From Pleurotus djamor (taxonomy: Eukaryota; Basidiomycota; Agaricomycetes; Agaricales; Pleurotaceae), in the NCBI GenBank assembly GCA_029747585.1, contig JAPEVF010000027.1, positions 1 to 64,000 on the forward strand: a DNA stretch of 64,000 bases. Direction: 5' to 3'. Shown piece by piece: positions 1 to 10,257 of this stretch. The position numbers were made by a program, and so were the translations under genes. Below the pieces are notes generated by a model. That model saw nothing but the letters and a program-made list of their open reading frames with translations, searched no databases and was not told where the DNA came from. Within the stretch, counting starts at the first letter, position 1. The number at the start of each line of letters is the position of its first letter.

Positions 1-245
1 TGCCGATTTTGCGAAACCGTGTGAAAGTCACAAAAAGCTGTCACAGCAGTCAGCAATTTCCCACAGACCCTGCAAAAGCCATGAAAAGCTGTGGGAGCAG
101 CTGCGACTTTTCACAGGATCTGAAAAAGCCACCGAAAGCTGTGAAAGCAAGAACACACCTGATCAAACTTTTGTGGAAGCTATAAAAGCATCATAAAGCT
201 GGCTGTAAAATTAAAGTCATCTACAAAAGCATTGAAAGAACACTT
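1..245. repeat. Degenerate minisatellite, about 50-bp unit
   Basis: About four diverged units can be lined up, each opening with AAAGCTGT-like sequence and closing with AAAAGCC/AAAAGCA plus a few bases; starts near 33, 84, 136 and 196. Units differ by many substitutions and small indels, so this is an old array. It may continue upstream of the window. No coding potential is seen. The stretch from 246 to 605 holds nothing I can identify. Confidence 0.5.
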
Positions 246-605
246 TCCAACTTTCAGTACTTTGAATGACCAACACTTTTTACGTTGTAGATTTTTTATG
301 CTCCTACTCAAAACAGGTTTTCCTGATGTGCCCACCCACCGCATGTAACAACCGCTGAACTGACAACGTAGAAGTGCGCATCAACATGCGCAAAGGCCTT
401 ATCGTGGGTCCTTTGGGCCTCCACGGCCATCGTGAGTGTTCCCCAATTTTCTAGTGTCATTTGGAGGGCTCACATACATTTACCTAGGAACGATGGACCT
501 GTTACTCATCAAAGTCAATAGGACACCGGCATGGATAGTTTGACTCTCTTGAATACGTAGATTATCTCTTTTCGTGACATGGATGGGTTTTTCCCTCGTT
601 AATGT

Positions 606-2420
606 TTATAATAATGCTGTCATTTCTCTAAGAGCCTCTACCCATACAATGCGACAACTAGTCATGGATCGCGAAGACAACTGAGGGATACTATGTATAA
701 ATTCATCGAATGCTTCCAAGTCATCATCCATCAGTGGACACTCGAAAGATGGCACCTCGACGAGTGACATATTCTCTGGCTGATTGGTTTCCACATCCAA
801 GGGTTCGTTGGCGGGGGGATTGTGAAGGATATGATGTTGTAGAAGCTGGTGATCGTCCAGGTCTTCCCAATCAACACCATATGTTAACAAATCTTCGATA
901 TCCTCGCGTGGGTGCTGGGAAGCTGGTAAGGGCCATCCCTCGATATGGGGTGGCAAACCATCTGGCGTGGCGATGCCGTTTTCTAGAACTCCAAAGAAAA
1001 AGAGATCTCGGGGGCTTCTGTCACGCGCGCCGCTTCGCTGGATGCTATGGGAGTTCCAAGCCTCTGCCCACTCGGTAGCATCCTGGTTGAGGGAGGGAAG
1101 AAATAGATGGTGTAGAAGCCATATATGACTGTCGTTGTTGGGGTCAAGCCTGGCATGGAGTTCAAGGTCCATGAAGAAGTTATACCACTTCAGTCCAAAT
1201 CTGCGTGTGATGTCTACCCACAGACGTTCAATGCGAATATTGTGGACACTCCTACCATTGGTGTCAGTTTACCAAAACAGGGTAGAGGAGAAGGTACGAA
1301 CCTGCCCCAGATGTAAGATCCACGGTCTCTTCCATACGCCCACTCCATGTATGCCGCCACTTCAACATTTTCCACACCATGGTCTCCCCGTACACGACTG
1401 GGGGTCCCATGAACACTGATCGCAGATTCAAACAGATCAAGCACAGTACGTGCACGGTTATTGTCATTGGCCTGAATACCAGTGACCAATCGAGAATAGC
1501 CATCGATGAATGCATGGATGACAATTCTCCAACGAATCATTCCTGATTCAAACATGATTACTGTCTGAGTAGATAGAGAGGACAAGAGGAAGCTTACCAT
1601 GCTGCCCATCATGATGCCAGAGTGAATTGGGTGTGGCGACTTGGTAAACACGTCGCTCGATTGGGCGATGAGTCAAGTTTGCAGCGGCTCCTGTGACACG
1701 AACGTAGGATTGTCGCAGGCGCTCTCATGGAATACGATGACCTTGGCACCGAAGATGACCGGTGAGCATGCGACAACCAAATGACGGAAATATATTCAAT
1801 ATGTGGGTTACAAGCAGGTCGACTTCATCGTCGGTGAGCTGGGATGTTGGGGCGGTAGATGATGAGTACCACCGCAGAAGCTCTCCAGTCTCTTCGTCTT
1901 CATAGGTAACATATACAGGTGGACCGGGTTCAACTAAGCCATATTCGATTGCGCGGCGCCGGATAGTGCGGGCAGAACATCCAAAAACGCTGGCCAGTCC
2001 AGAGGGTCCACGAAGGTCCAAGCTAGCACCAAGAAGGCCAGGGTCAATCTCGATCCGCGGCCGTCCTTGCTCGCCATAGACAATTGTGGTTGGAGTTGGC
2101 ATCGTCAAGGGATGTTCACGAGATCGGGTGGTAGCTTCATCCAAGGCGGTCATCATTGCAAGAAGGCTATTTGCTATGGTGGAATACTCATCAGCAGCCA
2201 TGATGAGACGGTGCTGTTTGGATGTTCAGCAATGTTTATGGATGGAATCAGTGGGGATCACACTCACCTGATGAACACTTTGCAGAAGACCATCGGCTGC
2301 AGTGTATTGCTCATGGAGCCGCTGTGGGTCACCGACATGCACATGTATGGCATGGTTGACGCGTCGTCCAAGTTCGTGATACGCAAGTCGGATGGTGCCC
2401 AGGATGTCGATGTCGGCCAT
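606..2420 (-). pseudogene. Integrase-core (rve/DDE) transposase-type gene with one in-frame stop
   Basis: Four exons join in frame: 2420-2268, 2213-1598, 1542-1302 and 1251-606, with introns of 54, 55 and 50 nt and normal GT..AG ends. They would encode 551 codons. The N-terminal part carries a helix-turn-helix-like stretch (CSARTIRRRAIEYGL). The core carries WHHDGQHG, then HAFIDGYSR (first Asp), VRGDHGVEN (second Asp) and HNIRIERLW (Glu), the layout of an rve DDE catalytic core. The reading frame is otherwise intact, but a TGA at 1727-1725 interrupts it just after GHRIP and before ERLRQSYVRV, upstream of the catalytic core. It is therefore either a recent pseudogene or a sequencing error. Such integrase-core genes are widespread in mushroom genomes and resemble mobile-element transposases. 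I found no terminal repeats, so element borders are unknown. Confidence 0.8.
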
Positions 2421-3179
2421 GAGGGAGTTGTGAAAGGTTTAAAGAGTTTCACTAGCAGAGGGAACATCAGTATCACAGACTCTTGAATTTGAAGTTCAAG
2501 GAACACTGACGTCAAAATCAAACAATGAGAAAGCAAAACACAAATTACAGAATTGCCAAATCCGGCCAAATCCAAATCAGCGTCTGGAGAGGTTCAAGTT
2601 CAAATCGTCGATCCGCCAAATGCAAACCCAAACTCATCAAATTGAAATTGCGAATTATCCAAACAGAAAAAAGATTTGTCCAACGGAGACCACCACTAAA
2701 TTTTCATGGACAAAACCATTTCGCTTTGGAATAAACCGATGTTTGACTTTAGAAGATGGGACTTTGTAACTTCATTTTGGCACCGTGTTCTTCATCAGGT
2801 GACCGTTGATAAGGATCAGATGATCGTGATCATGAGGGCAAACGAGGAAGGCAGCGGCGCGGGGAGCGAAATTTTATTTTGTCCAAAGGAGACATCCATA
2901 TAAGATTCCAACACATCTTGAATCTCAAAGACGGCAATGTTGTGATGTACATCCGTTGGTTTACGTATGTAAATAAAATTCAATTACAATCATGGTTTGT
3001 GCCATGTCGTTAGGGATGAACATATGATAGCTAGTCGGCAGATCGACCTTCCCATAAATCGATGAGCCCAAACCCATAAAACCCAGTGAAAGTGGTGAGA
3101 AAAGGTAGTGGTGGCATGGATTACAAACGGAGTTGATGATTGAGATTCTGAAGGAGTTGAGTAACAGTCAAGGAGGTTA
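2421..3179. other. Intergenic, no gene recognised
   Basis: Only short ORFs in both strands, with no recognisable protein. The segment 2490-2700 is A-rich with repeated CCAAATCC-type words. It could contain the end of the mobile element at 606-2420, but no terminal repeat was found. Confidence 0.4.
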
Positions 3180-4970
3180 TCAGTGAAATGAGCCCACAAG
3201 TCGTTGCAGACTCGACAACTGTGACGAGCAAGCACCCATCAGTACAAATATCTGATCGACAGGCGTATAAAGTGACTAACTGAGGGGTGTTGATAGTAAT
3301 TCGCCTCATCACCCTGTTCCTTGAGTGAGGTTACGAACTCCAACCATTTCCTAGAGTGAACCCGTGTCCAGCTGGGCTTGAACAGACCGAAACTGTACAT
3401 AACACGCAAGGTTGAGGATCAATCAACTACGCTGCACGCAGCGCGAGGTAAAGACGTACCTGATCCGCGTGTGTAAACGATTAAGTGAGGGATTGGGGAA
3501 TTCCTTGAGGAAATTGCACAAGATCTGACGAGGGCGATTAACCACGGAATGTCTGAAAGATGCAGACTAATCTACCCATGTCATTCCATTTCCCTTTGAG
3601 TCTTCGTATGAACGCTGGGCATCCGTGCAGGCTGAGATAGCTAACTAAGGAAAAAATGCATTAGCGGCTGACTCCCGAAGTTTGATGGCGAGGACCACCT
3701 ACCACCATCGGCAAGTCTGCATTGCGCCGTTGCACTTTATCCCTCTGTAAGATAGGGCAAGTCAAACAAGCCCCATGATAAAATTCGCCCTTATCATCAA
3801 TAGCTGCATTGCGGATCAGATTATTGCGCCTGTCCGGAGGTGTGACGGTTACAGGGGATGTCTCAAGAGTGGAGACTGGGGAGAATGAGTAATCGGCAGG
3901 TGCGAGTATGGAGGTAGCGGGACCACCGGCGGGAAATGCTATCGGGGGTTTCGTCGGAAGTTGGAGAGTAAGTTTGGGTCTCATGTTAAGGTTACTAGAC
4001 GCGGGCAAACGGCCACGGCTCCTAAACGCTCCAGGGCCAGGGCTATGCTTGAGCACTACATCATTGTGATACTGATTGAATGAACGTTGAGAAAGGGGTC
4101 TGACGTACGTTCAACGGACGAAAATTCGGTGCCATTCATGATGCTTGAGTGATATGACAACGTATCATGACAATCAACGTGAGGTAGATCTATGTTTGTT
4201 GCTCGAGTCAGTAAGGTTCAGATTTATATGATGCCGAATGTCCTAACCCAATAATGTCGCGGAATGACAAGAATCGAAGATGGCCTAGAGAGAGTTAACG
4301 ACCGTACGTTGGGGGNATAGGACTGCTTACGACGAGCTGGCTGCCAGGACAAAGGCGGTCAACAAGTAGACGCCTTAGGTCCTACCACACGAACATGAGG
4401 CGAAAGGCAATGTGGATCACTGGATAAACATACATCATCAAGGATATACTCTCCGTTCATGACTTCTATGCGCTCGTCTTTCCCATCTGCTTCGGTACCG
4501 TTGAGATTCCTTTGTTGACCAGTGTGACCGGAATCTTAAAGTGAAGACCTTAGAATACACAAAAGAACGGGTTTTGCGACGGAGCACTGACAGTGGAATA
4601 CGAATCTGTCTCCAGGTTGACAGTCTTTGACCAGATCGTCGATTTCACGGAGCTATGATTAGGATGCATCAATCTGTCGGACGACGGTGATCATAGGCAA
4701 AATGCAGCGGGACATACGATATTCCTTTTGGTTGGTTGAAGCCAGCTCTTCTTGCGTTGATCATGCATCACCACAATGTTCTCTGTTTTATAGCCGTAGG
4801 TTTCTAAGGGACTAGGTCAGGAGGGTCGATCATTTAAGCTCGTTTGACCGCTCACCTATCAGCAGTTTTCTCATCCGACGAACGTCCTTCTGAGGGCCCA
4901 GAAGGGGATTCTCAGAGCCATCGTCGCAGATACCGATGAGGAGAGCTTTCGTCTTAGGACTGACAGTCAT
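3180..4970 (-). CDS. Metacaspase-like C14 peptidase, copy A
   Basis: Multi-exon gene of the caspase-fold (peptidase C14) family, predicted cysteine peptidase cleaving after Arg/Lys. Exon 1 from 4970 reads MTVSPKTKALLIGICDDG, the first caspase strand. Next come ETYGYKTENIVVMHD, then CQPGDRFVFHC followed after an intron by SGHTGQ (catalytic His), then AIFDSCHSATLL (catalytic Cys in DSCHS), so the dyad is intact. A 130-residue exon (4056-3661 region) reaches NADLPMVV, and the C-terminal exons include ISACTDAQ, RVHSRKWLEFV and SSLQRLVGSFH before the stop. There is no long N-terminal prodomain. One N lies at 4316 in an intron. The next gene upstream is a diverged copy in the same orientation. The role could be stress or cell-death related, but that is family inference only. 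Exon borders near the 3' end are approximate. Confidence 0.75.
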
Positions 4971-6053
4971 TGTGGGGAGAAGAGATGATGCCTGGGAGCT
5001 GCGACAAATGAGGTATATATGTACTTCCCTGGCGCTCTCTTCGAACCTAGATACTGCCTGCCGTGAAGGACGGCTGTACGCTAGCGTTTCTTGAGATCAA
5101 TAACTGCCTCCTGTGACTCGATGTACCCTGAACAATGACTTCTGAAGCGCTATGAAAGTTCTTTTTCTCACTGCACGGCGCGCATTAAGTCCAACCGATG
5201 AGATGGCATCATGTTGGCCGAGGAGACCCCAAGGGATAGGATAGCTTTGTGAACCTACGATCAGCACCAAATTCACGCCATCGAGCGAAGTTCATAATAT
5301 TGGGCACCTTCAAGTTTCAATATCTAATCAGGATACATTAATCACGGAGCCGTAGTGACGAAAGAGATACATACGGATGAGTGCCCCGGGCTTATGTCAA
5401 TCATGATTAATGATGTGACTTGCCCGCTTTAGGGATGCTCTGAGCCTTCGCTCTTTAGGGAATGATGTCTCGAGCGCAGTGAGAGATCCGGATGCGCCTC
5501 TTTGTGTACTTCAAGGCAGACATCACAGCTCGGGCCAATCACGAAACGCGTCTCGTGAACGAGGTTCTGAGACCGAGTCGTTCAAAGAACCAACGATGAA
5601 CGCTGCACACTTCAATGCTGTCAGCGTTCAGCATCGAGCAATTGTGGAGATTGCTAACGGGTTTAGGATGGTTGGTCAAGAGTAGGTCATCGACGGTAAA
5701 AATAAATTGTGCGTTAATTGTTGGTTAATTGAAATGAGAAGGTGGGGGTGAGGGCAGTCCAGGCGCTTAGATCGGTACTACTAAGATGGCATTTCAAATT
5801 TCAATCTTCCTTCGTGTTCTATTTAGTACATTACTTAAGGAGGGACGTATAGTAGCTATTGAACGAGAAATATGTATTATGTATCAATACACCTGTGAGC
5901 GCACACCCATAAACCCAAGAATGAAAATTGTGGGGGATGACTTTGACAAATATTGTATCACAAATGAAGCTTGTAGTTGGGATTCTGAAATGGGTGAGTA
6001 TCGTCGAATAGAGGTAGGGCAAGTCAACTTACAAGACGTTGCAGACTTGATAG
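4971..6053. other. Spacer between metacaspase copies, carries duplicated promoter region
   Basis: The first ~200 bp (about 5000-5200) matches the region upstream of copy B (about 7850-8050): both contain GATATATGTACT-like, AACTGCCTCC and TTTCTCACNGC words in the same order. The remainder (5200-6050) holds only shadow ORFs and sequence related to the 3' end of the neighbouring copy. Confidence 0.5.
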
Positions 6054-7817
6054 CTATGGCAAGCTCGTCAATATGAAGATCCTGAGAATGTATGTAAAAC
6101 TGACCGAAGGATGTTGGTAGAAATTCGCGCCATCGGTCGCGCCCTGTTCCTTGAGCGTGGCTATGAAGTCTATCCAAGCTTGCGAGTGAACCCTATCCCA
6201 GCCGGGCCTGAAGAGACCGAAGCTTCAAAATGCAAGCAGTGAGGACCAGACACCTATGCGATAAAATGAAGACGAAGACATACCTGATACCCGTGTGCAA
6301 TCTATTGAGAGTGGGATTGGGCGATTGCTTCAAAAACTTGCATAGCATCTTGCGATAAGAATTTTAAGCACTAATAATTCCGAAGCAAAACGTATCTACC
6401 TTTGTCATGCCATTCCCCTTCGAATCCTCGTATGAAAACTGAGCATCCGTACACGCGGATATGGCCAACTGAAGGACCAAGGTGTTAGCTCCCGAGCGTA
6501 CTCCAATATTCAAGGAAAGTCAAAGTCTAGCACTTACCACCATCGGCAGTTCCGCGTTACTTCTCTTCACTTTATCTTCAGGTAGGATAGGGCAGGCGTG
6601 ACATGGTCCAAGGTAAAATGCACCCTTATCAGTCACTGTTACATTGTTACCTAAGGGTAAGCTTTTACGCTTGTCTAGAGCCGTGTGTGTAACTTCGAGG
6701 GATGTCACGTTGGCTGAGACGGGAGAGAAGGAAAATGTAGTATCTGGGGGGAGTATGGAGGTAACGGGACCAGTGGATTGAAATCCTGTCGAGGTGTTCT
6801 TTGGGAACTGAAGCGTGAGTTTGGGTTTGGGTTTCCTGAACGAGGGTAAACGGGCGCGACTTCTGAACGCTCCCAGGCCGATCTTCGGCTTATGCACTAC
6901 ACAATCGTAAGGACGGGTGTATGGAAAGAGTGGAGAGGTAAAGACACACGTTTGGTGGGTGAGAAGTCGCTGTGATCCATGAGACTGGGGTGATATGATA
7001 AGGTTTCATGGCACTCGACATGAGGTAAATCTGCATCGCATGTTGGAGTCAATCAGTTTCAGGCTCGGTGGCGCATAGCCTACCCAATAGCGTCGCGGAA
7101 TGACAAGAGTCAAGGATGGCCTGGAGGTAGTTAGCGGTAAGAACAATGATGTTTGAGTAGAACCGCCTACGATGAGCTGGCTGCCTGGGCAAAGCGGGTC
7201 AACTAGCCGATCCCTCAATTCCTGCCACCGAGGTATGAACGAGAGCTAACGAAGATTACGGGATGAACATACATCGTCCAGGATATACTCCCCGCCCATG
7301 ACTTCCATGCGTTCGTCTTGTCCATCAACTTCGGTTCCGTCGTAATTCTCTTGTTGACCAGTATGACCGGAATCTGGAAAAAAGTATAGCACTGAGAACC
7401 CATAGAAGACGACGCGTGCATAAGAGAACTCGCAGTGAAATACGAATCTATCTCCGGGTTGACAGTCTTTGACGAGATTATCTATCTCGCGTAGCTATAA
7501 TTGACACGCGTGAGCCGATCTGACGATAAGCAATGCGCATAAGCAAGGTGAACTTAGACATACGATATTCCCTTTGGTTGGTTGAAGGCGCTGAACCCGG
7601 TGCTTATCATGCATCAATACAATATCATCCTTCTTGTAACCGTACGTTTCTGAGTTACGCCGGTCAGGAATGTAGATGGGCAAGTGCCGTCGACGTGCTT
7701 ACTCATCAACAACTTCTTCATTCGAATGGCATCCTTCCTGGGACCCAGAAGGGGGTTCCCAGAACCATCGTCGCCAATACCGATGAGAAGGGCTTTCGTC
7801 TTAGCACTGGTGGACAT
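6054..7817 (-). CDS. Metacaspase-like C14 peptidase, copy B
   Basis: Second, diverged copy of the gene at 3180-4970, with the same exon plan. From 7817: MSTSAKTKALLIGIGDDG, then TYGYKKDDIVLMHD joined by an intron in the same place. CQPGDRFVFHC plus SGHTGQQ gives the catalytic His; AILDSCHSATLL near 7130-7080 gives the catalytic Cys. DLPHVECHETLSYH follows, then a 125-residue exon ending in NAELPMVV (6897-6520 region), then ISACTDAQFSYED and RVHSQAWIDFIATLKEQG. The last exon differs: in the frame that aligns with copy A a TAG occurs at 6056-6054, whereas a one-base shift of the splice reading leads to a longer tail ending near 5884. The true C terminus is therefore unsure. Both catalytic residues are kept, so the copy is probably active. 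Confidence 0.75.
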
Positions 7818-8644
7818 GGTGAAGTGGGAGGAGATGAGTAAGGGCTGCTCTGACTCAGGAGATATATGTACTCCCTCAGGCGCTCTCTTGGTTTAAAATA
7901 CTCCCGTTGAGGTCGGTTACAGGTTCGCGTTCCTTGAATTTAGTAACTGCCTCCAGCCAGTCCCTGCATGAGTACTTCTGGACTAGGCGCCATGGAACAT
8001 GAGGTCCTGTTCTTTTCTCACCGCGCGGTGCGCACTAAGACCGTCCCATAAGATAGCACCTTATTGGTGGAGGTGGAAAGTCCGAGACATGGGAAGAGAG
8101 CGCACTTGATGTGCCTTCGGACGATCCTTAGGTGTACCTCCCGACGTCCATGATATTCACGTACTTATCAATAAAACGAAGATCGTAGTAAGTCTTTTGA
8201 TGATATATCGCGTTAATGACGGCAGTGCTAACAAAAAGAGACACATACCAGTTCGGGCGTCTGAAGAAAGGAATGGAAGACACTGAGAGAACTGCATCGG
8301 ATTGCCAACTTTGGGATGCAGAGCAGTGAGGAGAGCAGTGAGAGACCGAGAAATGATGTTGGAAGTGCGACATCGAAGCTAGAAGATTCATGAAACCAAC
8401 GAGGTTTCAGGCCAATCAGCAATCAAGGGGGTTGGACGACTGGGAGGATGTAACAATGTGAGCACATGTTCACCTCAAGTCAGTAACAAAAAAGGAAACG
8501 AGGGACAGGTCTTCCCATTCCTGTGACTTTGTCAACCTATCATGGCAGCGACGATGGGCGCGAAGAAGGCATATCTAGTGATACGCGATGATAAGAACAT
8601 AAGGCTAAAGGCAAGGACCCAAGTGGGGTAAAATTAAGAAAGTG
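7818..8644. other. Intergenic region upstream of metacaspase copy B
   Basis: Shares its first ~230 bp with the region upstream of copy A, as expected if the promoter was duplicated with the gene. From about 8100 to 8640 only short unconvincing ORFs are present. Confidence 0.4.
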
Positions 8645-9931
8645 TCATGATCTTGAAATGTTCTGGTACTGCATGCTAGCGCTTTCGTATTCCCTTTGAA
8701 AAAGCCGCGACCGTTCTTGCTCCATATACCTAGACCCAATCAGTTTGGCATTAGTGACGAAAAGGAAAAGCGATACGAACAGCAGTAACTCGTTGACATA
8801 GTCCCTTAGTATACCAACAGATTCTGGATCCATTGTAGAGTTCGATATCATGTGAGGCAGTGACACTAAGTTGACGCATTGAGCAACCTCGCCAGCAAGC
8901 AAAATGGCGACCAATACATACCTAACATCCGAAGCAGGTGCTCTGCACCGTAGACTTTGCTCATTTCCAGCTCATGTCCCACAACAATGTGCGGTCCTGT
9001 GACGTACTGTTTGCGTATGCCGGCGTACTGTGGACGTTCAAAACGGTAGAGTAGATTCATTCCTAGAGCCCGATCGAAGTAGACTAGCAGCCCGGCTTTT
9101 ATTGTGGGGGTAACCACCTCGGGGGATTTCAAACTGGGTAGTAGCGTCAGCACGTCTTTGATTATTGCATTGAACGACGTACTGGGAAGTAGCTGAAGCT
9201 GGCCTGGCAGCGATGTACTTTTCGAAATCACCCAGAATATCATCGACGGTTGGTGTTCGGGGCAAGGTAACAAGCTGCATGTACGGGTTACTCTCCAAAA
9301 AGAGAAGCTGTTCGAGGCGGACGAACCTGGCTGTTCTTAGTTACTGCCTCCCAATCGTCTACAAGGACAACCTTGAGGACTTCCGGAACGTTGAGTTTAA
9401 TCTCAGGTTTCTTGGACGATTCATCCTATAGAAAAAGGTAGGGATCAATATTTCTAGCGTCGGAATTCGTCCATACCTCGTCTCGACCCCTCTTAGTTCC
9501 CCTCGTCCCGTCCTTACGGGCTCTAGAGCTCGCAACCATTCCTGAATCTTTGTGAGACGAGCCATGAGCACCAGCCTTCGCATTTCGAACAGAGGCAACT
9601 GATGCGCCAGCATTTGAGGCAGCCGCTTGCGAAAGAAGGCTTTTTTGAATGGCTATGTTGGTATCATTGTACTTAAGCAAGCGGTGAGGAGGTACCCATT
9701 CGTCCCATCTACGAGTTTGAGAGTGATCCAGTTGATCAGTAAAAGCCCAAAGGTCATTAGGAATGCGTACGTTTGCTTCCAGCCTTTGTAGTGCACGAAA
9801 TACTGAGGTGTGGTTAGTCCTGTTGCTGGGTCTTCGACTTGGGTGAGTTTGAGAAGTTTGGCTTCATATATAAGTGGGCCATGGTAGCATAGCACGCGTT
9901 CGTTGACGGTGAAGGTGGGTGGCAACGCCAT
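8645..9931 (-). CDS. EAF3: MRG15/Eaf3-type chromatin protein (chromodomain + MRG domain)
   Basis: Seven exons (9931-9771, 9708-9477, 9425-9327, 9274-9183, 9133-8922, 8865-8781, 8729-8645) join in frame to 321 residues. The N terminus is a chromo barrel: [18 protein letters not shown], then HYKGWKQT joined to [15 protein letters not shown] basic Ser/Ala-rich linker follows. The MRG domain contains [49 protein letters not shown], and ends [16 protein letters not shown], the family's typical terminus. In yeast and animals this protein is a shared subunit of the NuA4 acetyltransferase and the Rpd3S-type deacetylase, where the chromo barrel reads methylated H3K36; nuclear. The gene is divergently oriented to the secreted-protein gene at 10258, sharing a 326-bp promoter region. 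Confidence 0.93.
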
Positions 9932-10218
9932 GGTCGTTGTGGTCGCGATCAGAGCTTGCAGTCCAGTGGCCACAGTTCCAGGAGCTCAGTGGCCCGATCA
10001 CCCGCGGCCGTGGACTCTATCTCATACCATGACCTCTGCTAAACTGTTACCAATGGTGCTCGCTGTCACTCTCATCGTTCAACCCAAATAATGCTATAAG
10101 CTAATGCTCACACCCTATGGACGCTAGTACTCCAAACACCGGACGCTAGTTCGTGGAATTTGGTGGAATCTTTCTAGGCTTGTGAGATATGTACATTTGT
10201 CCTGCACTAAACACCCCC

Positions 10219-10226
10219 ATAAAAGG
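10219..10226 (+). promoter_or_regulatory. TATA-like box upstream of the secreted protein gene
   Basis: CATAAAAG lies about 32-39 bp before the ATG at 10258, in the stretch between two divergent genes. Position is short for an untranslated leader, so the box assignment is tentative. Confidence 0.35.
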
Positions 10227-10257
10227 GCGCAATTGGCTGGCTGGATGAGGACTGGAG

